Below are positions 1-9,436 of a stretch of 13,610 nucleotides of DNA, piece by piece. A model generated the notes under the pieces. That model worked only from the letters and a program-made list of their open reading frames with translations. It ran no database searches and had not been told where the DNA came from. Source of the stretch: JBBQQG01 sp038216175 (GTDB lineage Bacteria; Patescibacteriota; Saccharimonadia; Saccharimonadales; OMJO01); NCBI GenBank assembly GCA_038216175.1, contig JBBQQG010000083.1, positions 1 to 13,610 on the forward strand. The letters run 5' to 3'. Numbering within the stretch: position 1 is the first letter of the stretch; every line of letters starts with the position of its first letter. The translations under genes and the position numbers were made by a program.

Positions 1-3000
1 CGAGGCCGTCGTTTTTCACCACATCGGACGGCGTTGGATGGCTGACCAGGCATCCTGCTCCCTCTTTATCTTCATCAATTTCCTCGGCATCAACGCCGGA
101 AGCATTAGGTACAGTATATAATAAGCGGGTAAAAATATACCATACATACAATACAAGGATTGGCGACCAATTCCCGACAGCCTGTTTTGACTCCCAATTC
201 CGGACATTTTTATGCCTGCTTCTTCATTTCTGATCTGATTCAGCTCACACAGGCCTTAATCCAACGGGAATAATTACAACAAAAATTCAGAAATCAAGAA
301 AGGTGTAGTTTTCGAAGTTTAAATATCCGAAAACGCGAAAAAGTCCATCTCAAATATCCGCCCCTAGTTTGTTTTTTGTTGTTTGAGGCGAACAATTTCA
401 TCATTTTCAAGTTGAAAACTCGCACTTTGTGGGATTCTGCTATTTGTTCAAATTCTTATCGTTCGATTTATCTCAGTTTGGGTTGAATCATTCGAGATGT
501 GAAACAGTTATTCGGAGTCAAAGCACGCTGTCTGGAATTGGTCACCAATCCTTGTACTACTCGAATTGGCTGCAAGTAGACGAATGCATTTTACTGTGAG
601 CGCCGAGACCGATTATTACCGGTCCTCTACCATACAGTCCTCCTGATTATTGTGTTGGAGAAAGAAGGGTTTACGGGTATGCCCTTTGGGGTATGAAATT
701 TGTCATGGCACTGCAATGGTGCGTCCTGCCTGCTCCGGCCGCAGTAGCGGAGAGATAAACAGATACACTCCCTTGAGGCTGCATTTTCATCAAGCTTCAC
801 AATTCACATAGTACTCCTGGCGCGGTAATTGGTTCGGCCCGCATACCCATTCCTGGTCAGCATGCGTTGCATGAAATTTTTAAGCGTGTTTGAACCAGCG
901 GTCATTATGTATTAGCAATCTAGCATCGATGATGCTACCCGTCATTAGGTGGCCGCATTATTTATATGGTATAGACTATGACTACTCTGCGCAGTCTGTA
1001 TATTGCAGTTTGACAGTTATATATGAAGGCGGTTAATTTAATACACTGGTGAATACCGGTAGCCTTGATAATGCCAATTACGTAATTGGATCTCGGTCAA
1101 AGTAATACAGCCTGAATATCGAACAGAATCGATCTCACATGTCACTGGGAGTACTGCGTATTACACAAAGGATGACTTCCGCGATCCAATTTTCTCGGCA
1201 ACGTGAATGCAGCTAACTTCCGCGTCCGTGGGTACTCGTAACCAATTTCAGAGAACCCTTATACATCAAATTATCATACAAGGGGGCGTGTAGTGAAATC
1301 CGTTATATTTGGTTTTAAAATATAATATCTTTAAAGTTTTTCTGAGTTGAGGCATTAATGATTTCAAACGGAAATTATAAAACATTAAAAACATCAATTG
1401 ATTATAAGATGCAAATACTGTACAGTCAAACCACCACGATGACATTGACGTCATCAGTCGAGTTCAATTATGTAGCATCAGTCACACGTATCCCAGCATG
1501 AGACGGACGGGTAGAAATCGGCCGATGACGTCAGTGAATGGCGTTGGCTGATTTAGATTTTCATGTCAGGGAACTGAGATATGGAGATCGAAAGTTCAGA
1601 ATACTTCATCCCGGCCAAACTTGACGCGCATTATCTCAGTTGTCTGACATTAAAATATAAATCTGCGAACGCCATTCGATTTAGAATCAAAGATTGCACT
1701 TGTAATAGCTCACTTGAGCAGATTAAAATAGTTGGAAGAAGTTGAATTTTGCACTAGTGGGATCCATGCAAACAGTAGATCAAGTCAATCAAGTCAACCA
1801 TGTTAATCAACCATAGGTAAGTATGGTGAACACTAAAACTTCCTGATTTTCTGCAGAAAATTTTTTGCTTGTATTGGCCAATATGTTTTATTTCATTGAG
1901 ATGGTCTCGAATCCTGCTAACCCGGAAATGAATATGGAAGCTGTATTAGTGTTAGCTCTGTGACCGACCCCAAGCAATGTAAGTACAGAGTAGTGGCCTG
2001 CGCAGCGTCAATAATACGCGCTGCGCTGCACTGCATGGCCAAAAATGTAACCGCAAACCGCGCTGCAGCTGCAGTGCAGCGGTCCGAACCGCGATGCGCT
2101 GCGCTGCAGTGCGGTGCAGCTTACAGAGCAGTGCAGCGCGGTTTGTAGCATACTGCAGCGTAATAAAAAGAACCGTTAAAAAGACAGATATCTTGTCTTA
2201 AACGTAATTAAAATACATACCAAACTGTATTATATCAATAACTGTCAAGGTATTTTAGTCTATAGCTATTTTTTAGGTGTTATTAGCTAAATTCCAGAAC
2301 GCTGCACTGCACTGCATAGAACGATCCGCGCTGCAAACCGCACTGCACCCGCAGTGCAGAGCCGTTTAAACCGCTGCACTGCACTGCAGCGCCGCTTGCA
2401 GTGCAGAGCACTAGTACAGAGTATATCAATCGATTGCAATGCATTGTTACTGTGTTTCCAGTATTCTGGGCTTCTCCCTGGAAATTTACATCGCCATCTG
2501 TCGGCCGTTGATCTCGCAGCGTTTTTGCACGATCAAGCGCAGCAACCGGATCATCGCGGCCCTGTGGCTCTTCGCCATCTGCTATTGCGCCCCCTGGCTC
2601 GTCCTGACAAAGCTCAAGGTTGACGGTTCGGGCCGGTCACAGTGCGACTTTCGCTTGTCCCAGAAGCAGTACTTTTACTACTTCACCGCTGACCTTTGCC
2701 TATTTTACGTCACTCCCCTCGTGGTCGCCCTGATCATCTATTCCAAGATTGTCAATGTCCTGCGGAAAAGTGTGGTGATTTACAAGCGGGAGAGCTGTCG
2801 CGAACGAGTGAAACACATGCTATCGGTCAGTGGGCAGGGCGAACAGACGGAACTGAGTGACGTGGTCAAGGTGACGGATGACGGAGAAAAGACTACTGAA
2901 GATATCTTAATTCGGGCCGTGAAAGTCTGCGAAATGAGGAAAATCTCGACGGTGGTGAATGGCCATGATGCGGAGGAACGGATGCGTGGGAGAACCCATG

Positions 3001-5976
3001 TAAGAACAATTTTAAGATTCTGTTTTCAGGTATCTCCCCCTTGAGGCAGAGATCAATACTTACGCGATGCTTATGCTTGTTGACGCAATCTCCTCTCCGT
3101 TGGAGATGGAGACTGGTGCGGTTTCAACCGGTTACTACATGTTCTATATGGCGCAGGTTCCCATATCCGAGCAAAATTTTTTGGTAGGGAAAATTTGCAG
3201 GCCGTCTGTGGGTGGTGGACTTTAATATGATAACAGTGTACATTGCTGTGTGCAAGCATATTTTGCGAGAGAGGAATGTGGTCTATCTGATTAATCGCGG
3301 GCAGCGTGCGTTGAATGTGGAACAGAAACTGCGGCAGTCCCGGTTAAGCATCCCAATCGGATATTTATTTAATCAGTACCAATGACAGTTGAGTCTGCAG
3401 TGTACAGGGCGTTCCAATGTACTATCATTCGTCATTTTCACTTTCTGTGGGGCGTCGTTGGCGCCCAGGGGATATTGACAAAATTTTTTGTAAATGGTGT
3501 CCAAGTTCCCCAGAGCCTCAAGGGGTGGGCGTTATGGGCGGCCAGGGGGTTTCGATTTAACTTTTGTCCCTTTGGTCCGATTTTGCCTAAATTTTGCGCA
3601 GGGCTTTAGGGGTCTCAGGGGGGCACGCCAGAAGTTACTGCGTCATATTTCTGTGAACAGAAATCCAGAACCTATTAATTTGGCAGGTCTTCAAGCATTA
3701 ATGGTTTTTTTCCGGGTAAAATCCAGTGTTATACCGTACACGGGTGTTGAGGAGGATACGTTGTTGTTGTCGTTTCATGCCCCATCAGCACTCTGAGGGT
3801 ACAGACGCAGCGTCATGCACTGCATCGAGTGAGAGAATATAAAAAACGCGGATTCCCTTGTAAACTTCAAAAACAACATTCAAAATTTTCCTCAAATAAT
3901 TCGCTAAAATAAAAAGGTTAGATTCCTCGGTACCCGACCAGACGGGACGATTTTGTAAACAAGTAATAAAAAAAGTTGTAATTCCAAATAGGTGTCACAA
4001 TTTGCAGCTATTTAAAAGGGAAGTGGTACATCGAAATAAAGTGGACAGGCAAAAAGAGCATGCAATGCGTCTTCGACTACATTGCACGGCTCGCACAGTC
4101 TTTCCACGTATTCACACCAATAGGAGGCAAAGCGATTGGAGAGTCGATTTTAATATGAGAGATTTGGGACATCGTCGGAGTTTCAGTTTGTCTCCTCATG
4201 CTCAATCCAGTGAAATAAGAAAGTTGCGGGTGTTGCGACCAATAAGTAGCGATTTGTACCGGTCCCGCAAGATTCTAGCTATCCGGCCAAACTCACTATA
4301 TGTGCCAATCTGGGTGGTTTCGTGAGATTGTTGGCCTGGCCTGGTCTGCTGAGTGCAGTCTGAAATGTAAGGCGGAAAACGATGCAGCGCCGGAGGATAG
4401 ACGTCGCGCGAATTACTGACTACTGACTCTGAAGGAGAAGAGTTTTCTGAAAAATAAGCTTCGGCATGACCTTTAAATAACCAGGAATCGCATTATATGA
4501 TTAATGTAGCCAGTCCACTCAAAACAAAGCTTCAGCTTGATGCTAAGACCAGATGCTTGAACAATAAGCAGCTCTATTCGTAGAGCGGCGCGATTGTCTG
4601 GCGCGATCAGGACCTCATGGTAGAAAATCACCAAGTCATTCATAAATTAGGGGAAAAACTCCAAAATACTCGGTGCTCATAAAGTTTGGTACCATTCTCA
4701 CTCAAAGATTACAATGACACTATTGTTCAAGTAAACCGCATTTCTGACAAATCAAATAATCAATCAACGAACTAGTCCCGATAACTGAAACGTCTTGCTC
4801 GAAGCAGGGCGCGCGTTTAGCTATTTAGAAAGTGTCCCGGCCGACTTTTTTGATTGGCAAATGAATAGAAATATCCCTGCTGCGAGCTTTCATGACTTAA
4901 ACGAACAATTGTGGGTAGATGTTTTGTGCTTGGTTAGCCAAGTTGCATAGCAGCTCACATTATCCGTTGCCTTGATTTCTTTAGATCCTCCGAATGCTGA
5001 TCGTCATAGTCTGCCTGTTTGCGGTGTCTTGGTTGCCGTATCGTGGCCTGCTTGTCGTTAACACATTCCTCGATAAGCCGTGGCTGAATCTGTGGTACCT
5101 GTTCTTCGCGAAAACCTTCATTTATCTCAACTCTGCCATGAATCCGTTCCTGTACTCCGCGATGAGTCGGCGCTTTCGAAATGCCCTCTATGCCACGCTG
5201 GCTTGTAAAGAGCCGTATGATGATAGTAAGTGGTTTCTTTATTCTGACACCGTCCTTCCAATAAAATGGACTGACTGCCTTCAGCTAAAACTGAATTCAC
5301 AATTAAATTGATGCAATATAATTTACAATTAAAATCAGAATTGAAGCATTTCGTTTCAGGTTAAATTGAAATTAAACCAACTTACATGCTAAGCGTTAGT
5401 GTAATTTCAAGGTATTAATGTTATATTAATATTAAAATGCTTTGAATTTTAATACTGATATTAAAATATCAAATTTAAATTAAAACGATATTTCTCTGCT
5501 GTAAAAATATTAATATTATATTAATATTAAAATGTTTTCGATTTTAATGTCAATATTAAATATTAAATTAAAGCGTCCAGAGGAATATTAAAATAACACT
5601 AGTTAGCGTTACGTATATTTAATATTGAATCACATGAATATTCAGGGAAACGTTGGATTCGACTAAAAAATGGTGTTATATTCAAGCTTAAAGTGATGTA
5701 AATCTAAATTCGATAAATTAAATTCAAAATGTACGCCTATTACTGTTTGGTACCTTTCAAGCATGTCAGGTCAAAAAGTAACTGATTGTCCGCATTTCTG
5801 TTTTAGACGGCGAAACGATGGACGGGGTGTCGGACTTTTCGCTGAATCGCACCAATCAAAACCTTGTCATTCGTTCCAGTGGAAACAATTCTGCTGGCAT
5901 CTCGCGAAACGGGTCGTGCCAGAAATTCGACAACACACCCGATAGAAATGGCCATGCCGTGACTGAAGCATTATAA
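1..5976 (+). CDS. TRH / EFLGamide receptor-like class A GPCR, 5'-partial, four exons
   Basis: Deduced exons: <1-108, 2462-2999, 4985-5225, 5807-5976 (TAA at 5974-5976). All introns are GT-AG with phases 2, 0 and 1, and the joins are in frame, giving 351 visible residues. The first exon supplies the end of ECL1 and most of TM3 (Trp, Cys3.25, then FLGINAGS, close to YLGINASS of vertebrate TRHR). Exon 2 gives YIAICRP, TM4, the ECL2 Cys, TM5 (YVTPLVVALIIYSKI) and a long charged ICL3. Exon 3 gives TM6 (FAVSWLPYRGLLVVNTF), TM7 (IYLNSAMNPFLYSAMSRRF) and helix 8 with Cys. Exon 4 is a polar tail ending EAL. Positions matching the TRH contacts Asn110 and Tyr282 of TRHR are kept; Arg306 is Lys and Tyr106 is Phe. 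The ERY Arg is Ile (E-I-Y). Known for the family: plasma-membrane, Gq-coupled neuropeptide receptor. Inferred: an invertebrate EFLGamide-type receptor. TM1-TM2 lie left of the window. Confidence 0.88.
1446..1533. promoter_or_regulatory. Pair of perfect CRE palindromes (TGACGTCA)
   Basis: TGACGTCA occurs at 1446-1453 and again at 1526-1533, exactly 80 bp apart, in intron 1 of the GPCR gene. This octamer is the consensus full cAMP-response element bound by CREB/ATF bZIP dimers. Both copies are perfect. An intronic enhancer role is inference; the second copy lies two bases outside the inverted-repeat element at 1536. Confidence 0.35.
1536..1677. repeat. 142-bp inverted-repeat (foldback/MITE-like) element
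   Basis: The left arm 1536-1581 (starting GAATGGCGTT) and right arm 1632-1677 (ending AACGCCATTC) are reverse complements at 40 of 46 positions with no gaps, around a 50-bp spacer. The arms are of equal length and sharply bounded, which suggests a small foldback transposon or relic. I see no convincing target-site duplication, so the superfamily is unassigned. It lies inside GPCR intron 1. Confidence 0.6.
1991..2413. mobile_element. Non-autonomous hAT-like DNA transposon (MITE), 423 bp
   Basis: The element is flanked by a perfect 8-bp direct repeat, GTACAGAG, at 1983-1990 and 2414-2421, which fits a hAT target duplication. The ends start TAGTGGCCTGCGCAGC and (reverse complement) TAGTGCTCTGCACTGC, matching at 12 of 16 positions and agreeing with the short (C/T)A(A/G)NG-type hAT termini. 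Both subterminal regions (about 1995-2160 and 2290-2410) are packed with self-complementary GCAGTGCAG/GCTGCACTGC motifs of the kind hAT transposases bind. The centre (2160-2285) is AT-rich, and there is no transposase ORF. It ends 48 bp before the GPCR exon at 2462. Confidence 0.8.
3000..4984 (+). other. GPCR intron 2 (1985 bp, phase 0)
   Basis: The donor is CAT|GTAAGA at 3000 and the acceptor is TTGATTTCTTTAG ending at 4984. The join is R-T-H | I-L-R-M-L-I-V, placing the intron at the ICL3/TM6 boundary. Open frames inside it (for example 3382-3609, 3494-3796 and 4002-4325) show no domain, no consistent splice context and no recognisable similarity, so none is called. There is a G-rich stretch at about 3520-3630 with no clear structure. 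Confidence 0.85.
5226..5806 (+). other. GPCR intron 3 (581 bp, phase 1)
   Basis: The donor is GATGATA|GTAAGT and the acceptor is TTTCTGTTTTAG ending at 5806. The split codon A+AC gives Asn and opens a polar C-terminal tail of 55 further residues. Reading through the donor instead gives a shorter tail stopping at 5311, which a retained-intron isoform could use. The central part is extremely AT-rich. Confidence 0.75.
5421..5575. repeat. AT-rich tandem duplication in GPCR intron 3
   Basis: The 19-mer TTATATTAATATTAAAATG occurs at 5421-5439 and exactly again at 5516-5534, followed in both copies by similar GATTTTAAT.. and ATTAAAT.. sequence. This is an imperfect direct duplication with a period near 95 bp, inside a block of mirror-like TTAATATTAA motifs. 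Confidence 0.55.
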
Positions 5977-6331
5977 TAGTTTCAAAAATCCATCAAAACT
6001 TTTTTTAAAGCCAAATTCTCTGTGCTGTATTTTAGTGTGTAATTTCAGTTCGAAAAAGCAAAGGTTTCAGTGGACAATTCGCGTACAACCACCATGACGA
6101 TCATGCTTAATTGCATGCCCACTAATAACACTGATGTGTTCTTTGAGAATGCGAAAACCCCTGTTTTTAATGTTGCAAACAAAGCTGTTCAGAAGTAAAA
6201 ACAGCAATTTGCAACCTTCCGCAGAAGATATATCATTCCGATTCAGAAATTAGTGTTTCATTTTTCCATCAGCGTGTAGCAGAAACTGCACGAGCTGCTT
6301 TACCTTTGCTGAATACTTCGTACACTTACTA
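5977..6331. other. GPCR 3' flank, no gene seen
   Basis: This is sequence downstream of the GPCR stop codon. It presumably includes the 3' UTR, but I do not see a clear AATAAA signal. I found no ORF or RNA gene. Confidence 0.4.
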
Positions 6332-6650
6332 GGAGCGTCGGGCAATTATTGACACAAAGCGTTTTTGTCCGGTAATTATTGACACTTGAACTGATCAGGC
6401 AGGTGGCGCCCTCTGTGATGTGACCCACCAGAATTTCTCTCTGAATTCCCCATCTCGAAAAATTGTTTTTTGAACCCTTTACAGGGGGTGAACATCTTGT
6501 TTGCTGCATCTTCTGCAAGTTTTTCTTTCTTGAATGAGACCATTTGGGACCAAATCGGTTCAAAAAATGGAGAAATTATTGGCGAAATGAAAAATGTCAA
6601 TAGTTTGCCACTGAAAAAAAAACGCTTTGTCAATAATTGCCGGACGCTCC
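6332..6650. mobile_element. Non-autonomous TIR element (MITE), about 319 bp
   Basis: The ends are inverted repeats: left from 6332 starts GGAGCGTCGGGCAATTATTG and the right end at 6650, reversed, starts GGAGCGTCCGGCAATTATTG. Both continue into GACA..AAAGCGTTTTT, with one mismatch and a 2-base gap, for arms of about 36 bp. A second, inner copy of the GGNAATTATTGACA motif lies at 6369-6383 and, inverted and degraded, at 6595-6610, so each end is doubled. Open frames crossing it have no recognisable similarity. No target duplication is evident, and the GG-starting TIR does not settle the superfamily. Confidence 0.65.
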
Positions 6651-6854
6651 CCGTATCAAGTGTGACTCTAATCGTAAGCACTTTCTCGGACACAATACCC
6701 CACATTCAGTCCGCTCGAGGATTATAGGTTTATATAATTTCATTTCTGGCATATGAGCGAACACAAGTATCGCCAATTCAGGCGAGGAAGGGAAGATTGC
6801 ACTAGCAAGTTGTGCTGACACAATTAATCAAAGAGCGAGGGGTTAAACACTTAC

Positions 6855-7250
6855 TTGATCGACTTTTTTTGCAATGGCACTCATCTGATTAATTTTAAAC
6901 TTTACTTTATTACATCAGTGGAGTGCAAAATCTCAGATTCTCAGAAATTTTCTAATTCTTCATCGTCTTCTTCCCAGAAAGGCGTGCATTCAATGCCCCG
7001 AAATTTGAACAATCCAAAAAGAATTCATACTGCAAACGGTTCATCGAATAGGAACAGGCCCTACCACACGAATGTGAGTGGCCGAACTGTATTTCCGTGT
7101 GCGTGTCCGAATAATAAGTGTCGACATCGTATGATCGACCCGTCGCATCCCGACAATCAAGCAAGAAGCAAGCGACGAACACTAAAATCCACTGACTGTA
7201 AATTAAAAGGGCTCAGGGGCTCCACGTCCCCTCGCCTTGATGACATATGA
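6855..7250 (+). CDS. Unrecognised ORF, possible exon (weak)
   Basis: A 131-codon open frame, rich in Ser, Asn, Lys and Arg, with no family I recognise. Inside it, a pyrimidine-rich tract ending TTCTTCCCAG at 6977 looks like a splice acceptor and AAT|GTGAGT at 7074 looks like a donor. A real exon could therefore be 6978-7073 (starting K-G-V-H-S-M-P-R-N-L-N-N), upstream of the NYN gene. The opposite strand is also open over 6952-7182. The low-complexity composition and lack of any domain make chance openness quite possible. Confidence 0.15.
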   Translation: MIDFFCNGTHLINFKLYFITSVECKISDSQKFSNSSSSSSQKGVHSMPRNLNNPKRIHTANGSSNRNRPYHTNVSGRTVFPCACPNNKCRHRMIDPSHPDNQARSKRRTLKSTDCKLKGLRGSTSPRLDDI

Positions 7251-7474
7251 AGCGTGCCGTTGCTTGGACACGTTCACAGCCACAGCAACTTGAGCGTTGC
7301 ACCCGCTCTATACTTTCCCTAGACTACTAAAACGGGCTACACTGGCAATGAAAAACCTGTTCAGCGCGTCCACGTCTCAGTTCTCTGTACTATTTCCCGC
7401 TCAAACAGGCAGGCTACCATAGCTGCTCACACACAAGCTGTAGAAAAACGACGCTATAACGGATCCATATTGAC

Positions 7475-8957
7475 ATGGCTCCTAAGAAGGCCAAGTATGT
7501 AAATGACCACTGGGAGGTAACTCCCTCTAGACCTCGATGCGGTGCTCCAGCTCGTCCCTACGTCCGAACCCAGGACGTGGCCATCTTTTTAGATATGGAA
7601 AATTTTCAGCTGGAACATCAGCAGGATGGCACGGAAGTCTACAGGGGCGATGTTTGTCGTTTCAAGGAAGCTGTCCAAACGGTGGCCATGGTGGATGCTT
7701 TCTCGCAGGTTTGGCACAGGGGCCGGCCGGACCGTCTCCGGTCACCGAGACGAGGCCTGAGTTTAACGTGGTCGCACATTATACGGCGTGCTGTGAACGT
7801 CGGATTACCCACCACCACGATCGCTTTCAGCAGATTGATCATGAGAATGTGTTTCAGAGAGAGCCTGTAAGTTTCACGTAGTACTTCTTCTTACTACTGT
7901 AATCACAGCAGTGGGTTTCACAAGTAACCAGTCGATACAGTTGTTTGGCATTTTGTGTCAGTATGAAGTAGCACTAAATAATTATGTGATTTTAACTCTC
8001 CATTATAAACGATCAATCAATCAATCGATCGTTGCCAGGGTAAACTAGTAACTGATTTTTTAGAGTAACACTACCCTTCAGGCATAACTCGAAGCTTTTA
8101 TTGGTAATCTAAATCGTGGACCTAGACATGGACGTACACATGAACATGAAACTGAGCATAGAGGTAGACATAGACATTGCCATAGACATAAACATGGATA
8201 TACATAGAAACAAAGACATGGACATGGACATGAAGACATAAAACATAGAAATATACATAGACATACAGACAAAGACATAGACATAGACATAGACATAGAG
8301 ACAGACATAGATGTAGACATTGCCACAGACATAAACATAGATTTAGATACAAAAAAAGACATAGACATGGAAATAAAGATATAGCCACAAGACAAATACA
8401 TACAGTAGACATACAGACACAGACATAGACATAGACATAGACGTAGACATAAACACAGACATTGACCCAACTACTTTTACCAGTCACGGCATTGATATCG
8501 TCCCATTTTGGGGAAATTTTAATGATAGACCTAAAGCACAAAGTATTTATGTACCTTGACGGTAGTATATCTTCGTTCTTGCATTCTTTTGCAGCCAGGT
8601 CACCGTGTCAATCAAATTTCGCTTAATCGCCGCCCAGAATGTGCGAGAGCGGGTAACCAGATGGCCGACCATTACGTACGGCACGCCATCCAGACCTTCA
8701 CGGCCCGGTATCTGAGCAATCCAGATGCAGACCGGCCGAAATTGGTCCTCCTCACCTCGGACGCCAGCGTCATTTCTCGGCTGATCACACCATCGCCTCC
8801 AGCCGAATACTGGGACTCGTGGGGCGACCTGGCATGGCGCGACTTCGATCTGGTGGTGGTGCTGAACTGCCTGCTAACGGACGGACGAGATCAAGCAGGG
8901 AAGATCATGAATGAAGCCCAGCGGGCGCCTCATCGACGCAATGTCGCCGTCTACTGA
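7475..8957 (+). CDS. NYN (PIN-like nuclease) domain protein, frame-disrupted
   Basis: The start ATG at 7475 has a good context (GACATGG). The first frame gives MAPKKAKYVN.. then DVAIFLDMENF, the acidic first strand typical of NYN/LabA-like PIN nucleases. Near 7709 the plausible frame changes: F-N-V-V-A-H-Y-T-A-C-C-E-R-R up to 7866 is read in another frame and joins in phase 0, across intron 7867-8594 (CCT|GTAAGT; TTTTGCAG|CCA), to exon 8595-8957. That exon has AGNQMADHYVRHAI and PKLVLLTSDASV, matching the later NYN segments with acidic residues. The shift could be a 53-bp intron (7709-7761) or 41-bp intron (7709-7749), giving 233 aa with the former, or a true frameshift. In-frame sequence continues past the TGA to TAG at 9030-9032. 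NYN proteins are RNases or RNA-binding; activity here is doubtful if the gene is a pseudogene. Confidence 0.55.
8112..8463. repeat. Degenerate hexanucleotide array (ACATAG)n
   Basis: About 350 bp is made of variants of the 6-mer GACATA/ACATAG, with the purest runs near 8274-8300 and 8420-8450. Substitutions to ACATGG, ACGTAG and ACAGAC are common. It lies wholly inside the NYN gene intron. Because the period is a multiple of three, it opens long meaningless frames on the minus strand (Cys-Leu and Met-Ser repeats). Confidence 0.9.
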
Positions 8958-9109
8958 ATGGCACACGCGGTCGAGACGGCGGGACTGACACGGCGCCCGG
9001 AAGAGCTGATACCCCTAGGCATGGAGCCCTAGAATATATCTCGTGCGGCGAACAACCCTGAAATTTCCAACCGGCGACAGTGGCAGCCTAATGCGCCTCA
9101 GTACCACTA

Positions 9110-9245
9110 CAGTTGGCGTAGAAACTTGCTGAGGGTTTTGGAGGTAAAACACTTGGTCCGGTCTGGCCTGGTCTTTCCCACGTTGCACATGGTCCGCGCC
9201 AGGGCACGTACCTCCAAAACCCTCAGCAAGTTTCTACGCCGACTG
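9110..9245. mobile_element. Mariner-like foldback MITE with near-perfect 40-nt arms
   Basis: The left arm 9107-9146 and right arm 9209-9248 are reverse complements at 39 of 40 positions; the odd pair (T9114 with G9241) would still wobble-pair in RNA. The spacer is 62 bp. The arms contain TA-CAGT at the outer edge on both sides (9108-9113 and, reversed, 9242-9247). This fits a Tc1/mariner-type element of 136 bp flanked by TA. It begins 75 bp after the second stop of the NYN gene. If transcribed, it would form a long hairpin. Confidence 0.6.
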
Positions 9246-9248
9246 TAG

Positions 9249-9436
9249 CTGTTGTATGTTACAGCGTACCTCCTTTGCCGTATACCTGTATGCTTCATAG
9301 CAATTCGAGGCTGCGAGTTTAGCGTAATTTTTTGTAAAGAATACCCTTGAGCTGTGACGCAAACTTGAAGATGTTTTGTTCTTCAGTTTTTGCAATCGGT
9401 CATCGGTTTTTGACATGATCTGCGTTAATTATCAAC
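9249..9436. other. Spacer, no gene seen
   Basis: This short AT-rich stretch separates the mariner-like foldback element from the ATG of the candidate small gene. It would contain the small gene's promoter and 5' UTR if that gene is real. I see no clear TATA box. Confidence 0.3.

Larger units (their letters stand above)
109..2461 (+). other. GPCR intron 1 (2353 bp, phase 2)
   Basis: The donor is AG|GTACAG after position 108 and the acceptor is TGTGTTTCCAG ending at 2461. The split Ser codon (AG + T) reads correctly across the join and restores the TM3 sequence, which supports the intron strongly. It contains an inverted-repeat element (1536-1677), two CRE palindromes (1446-1453 and 1526-1533) and a hAT-like MITE (1991-2413). 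I see no coding sequence in 109-1445. Confidence 0.85.

Noticed and set aside
1960..2148. Plus-strand 62-codon ORF
   Set aside because: It falls mostly in the GC-rich repeats of the hAT-like MITE.
2439..2461. ATG at 2439 as the GPCR start codon
   Set aside because: It lies in the intron just before the acceptor; the upstream exon at 1-108 supplies the correct TM3 sequence.
4002..4325. Plus-strand 107-codon ORF in GPCR intron 2
   Set aside because: No domain, no splice context linking it to the receptor, and the flanking exons join in frame without it.
6376..6705. Minus-strand 109-codon ORF over the TIR element
   Set aside because: It spans the element's terminal repeat and has no recognisable transposase motif; the opposite strand is equally open.
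8078..8541. Minus-strand ORFs rich in Cys-Leu and Met-Ser over the hexamer array
   Set aside because: A 6-bp repeat keeps frames open automatically; there is no non-repetitive coding sequence, and the region is inside an intron.
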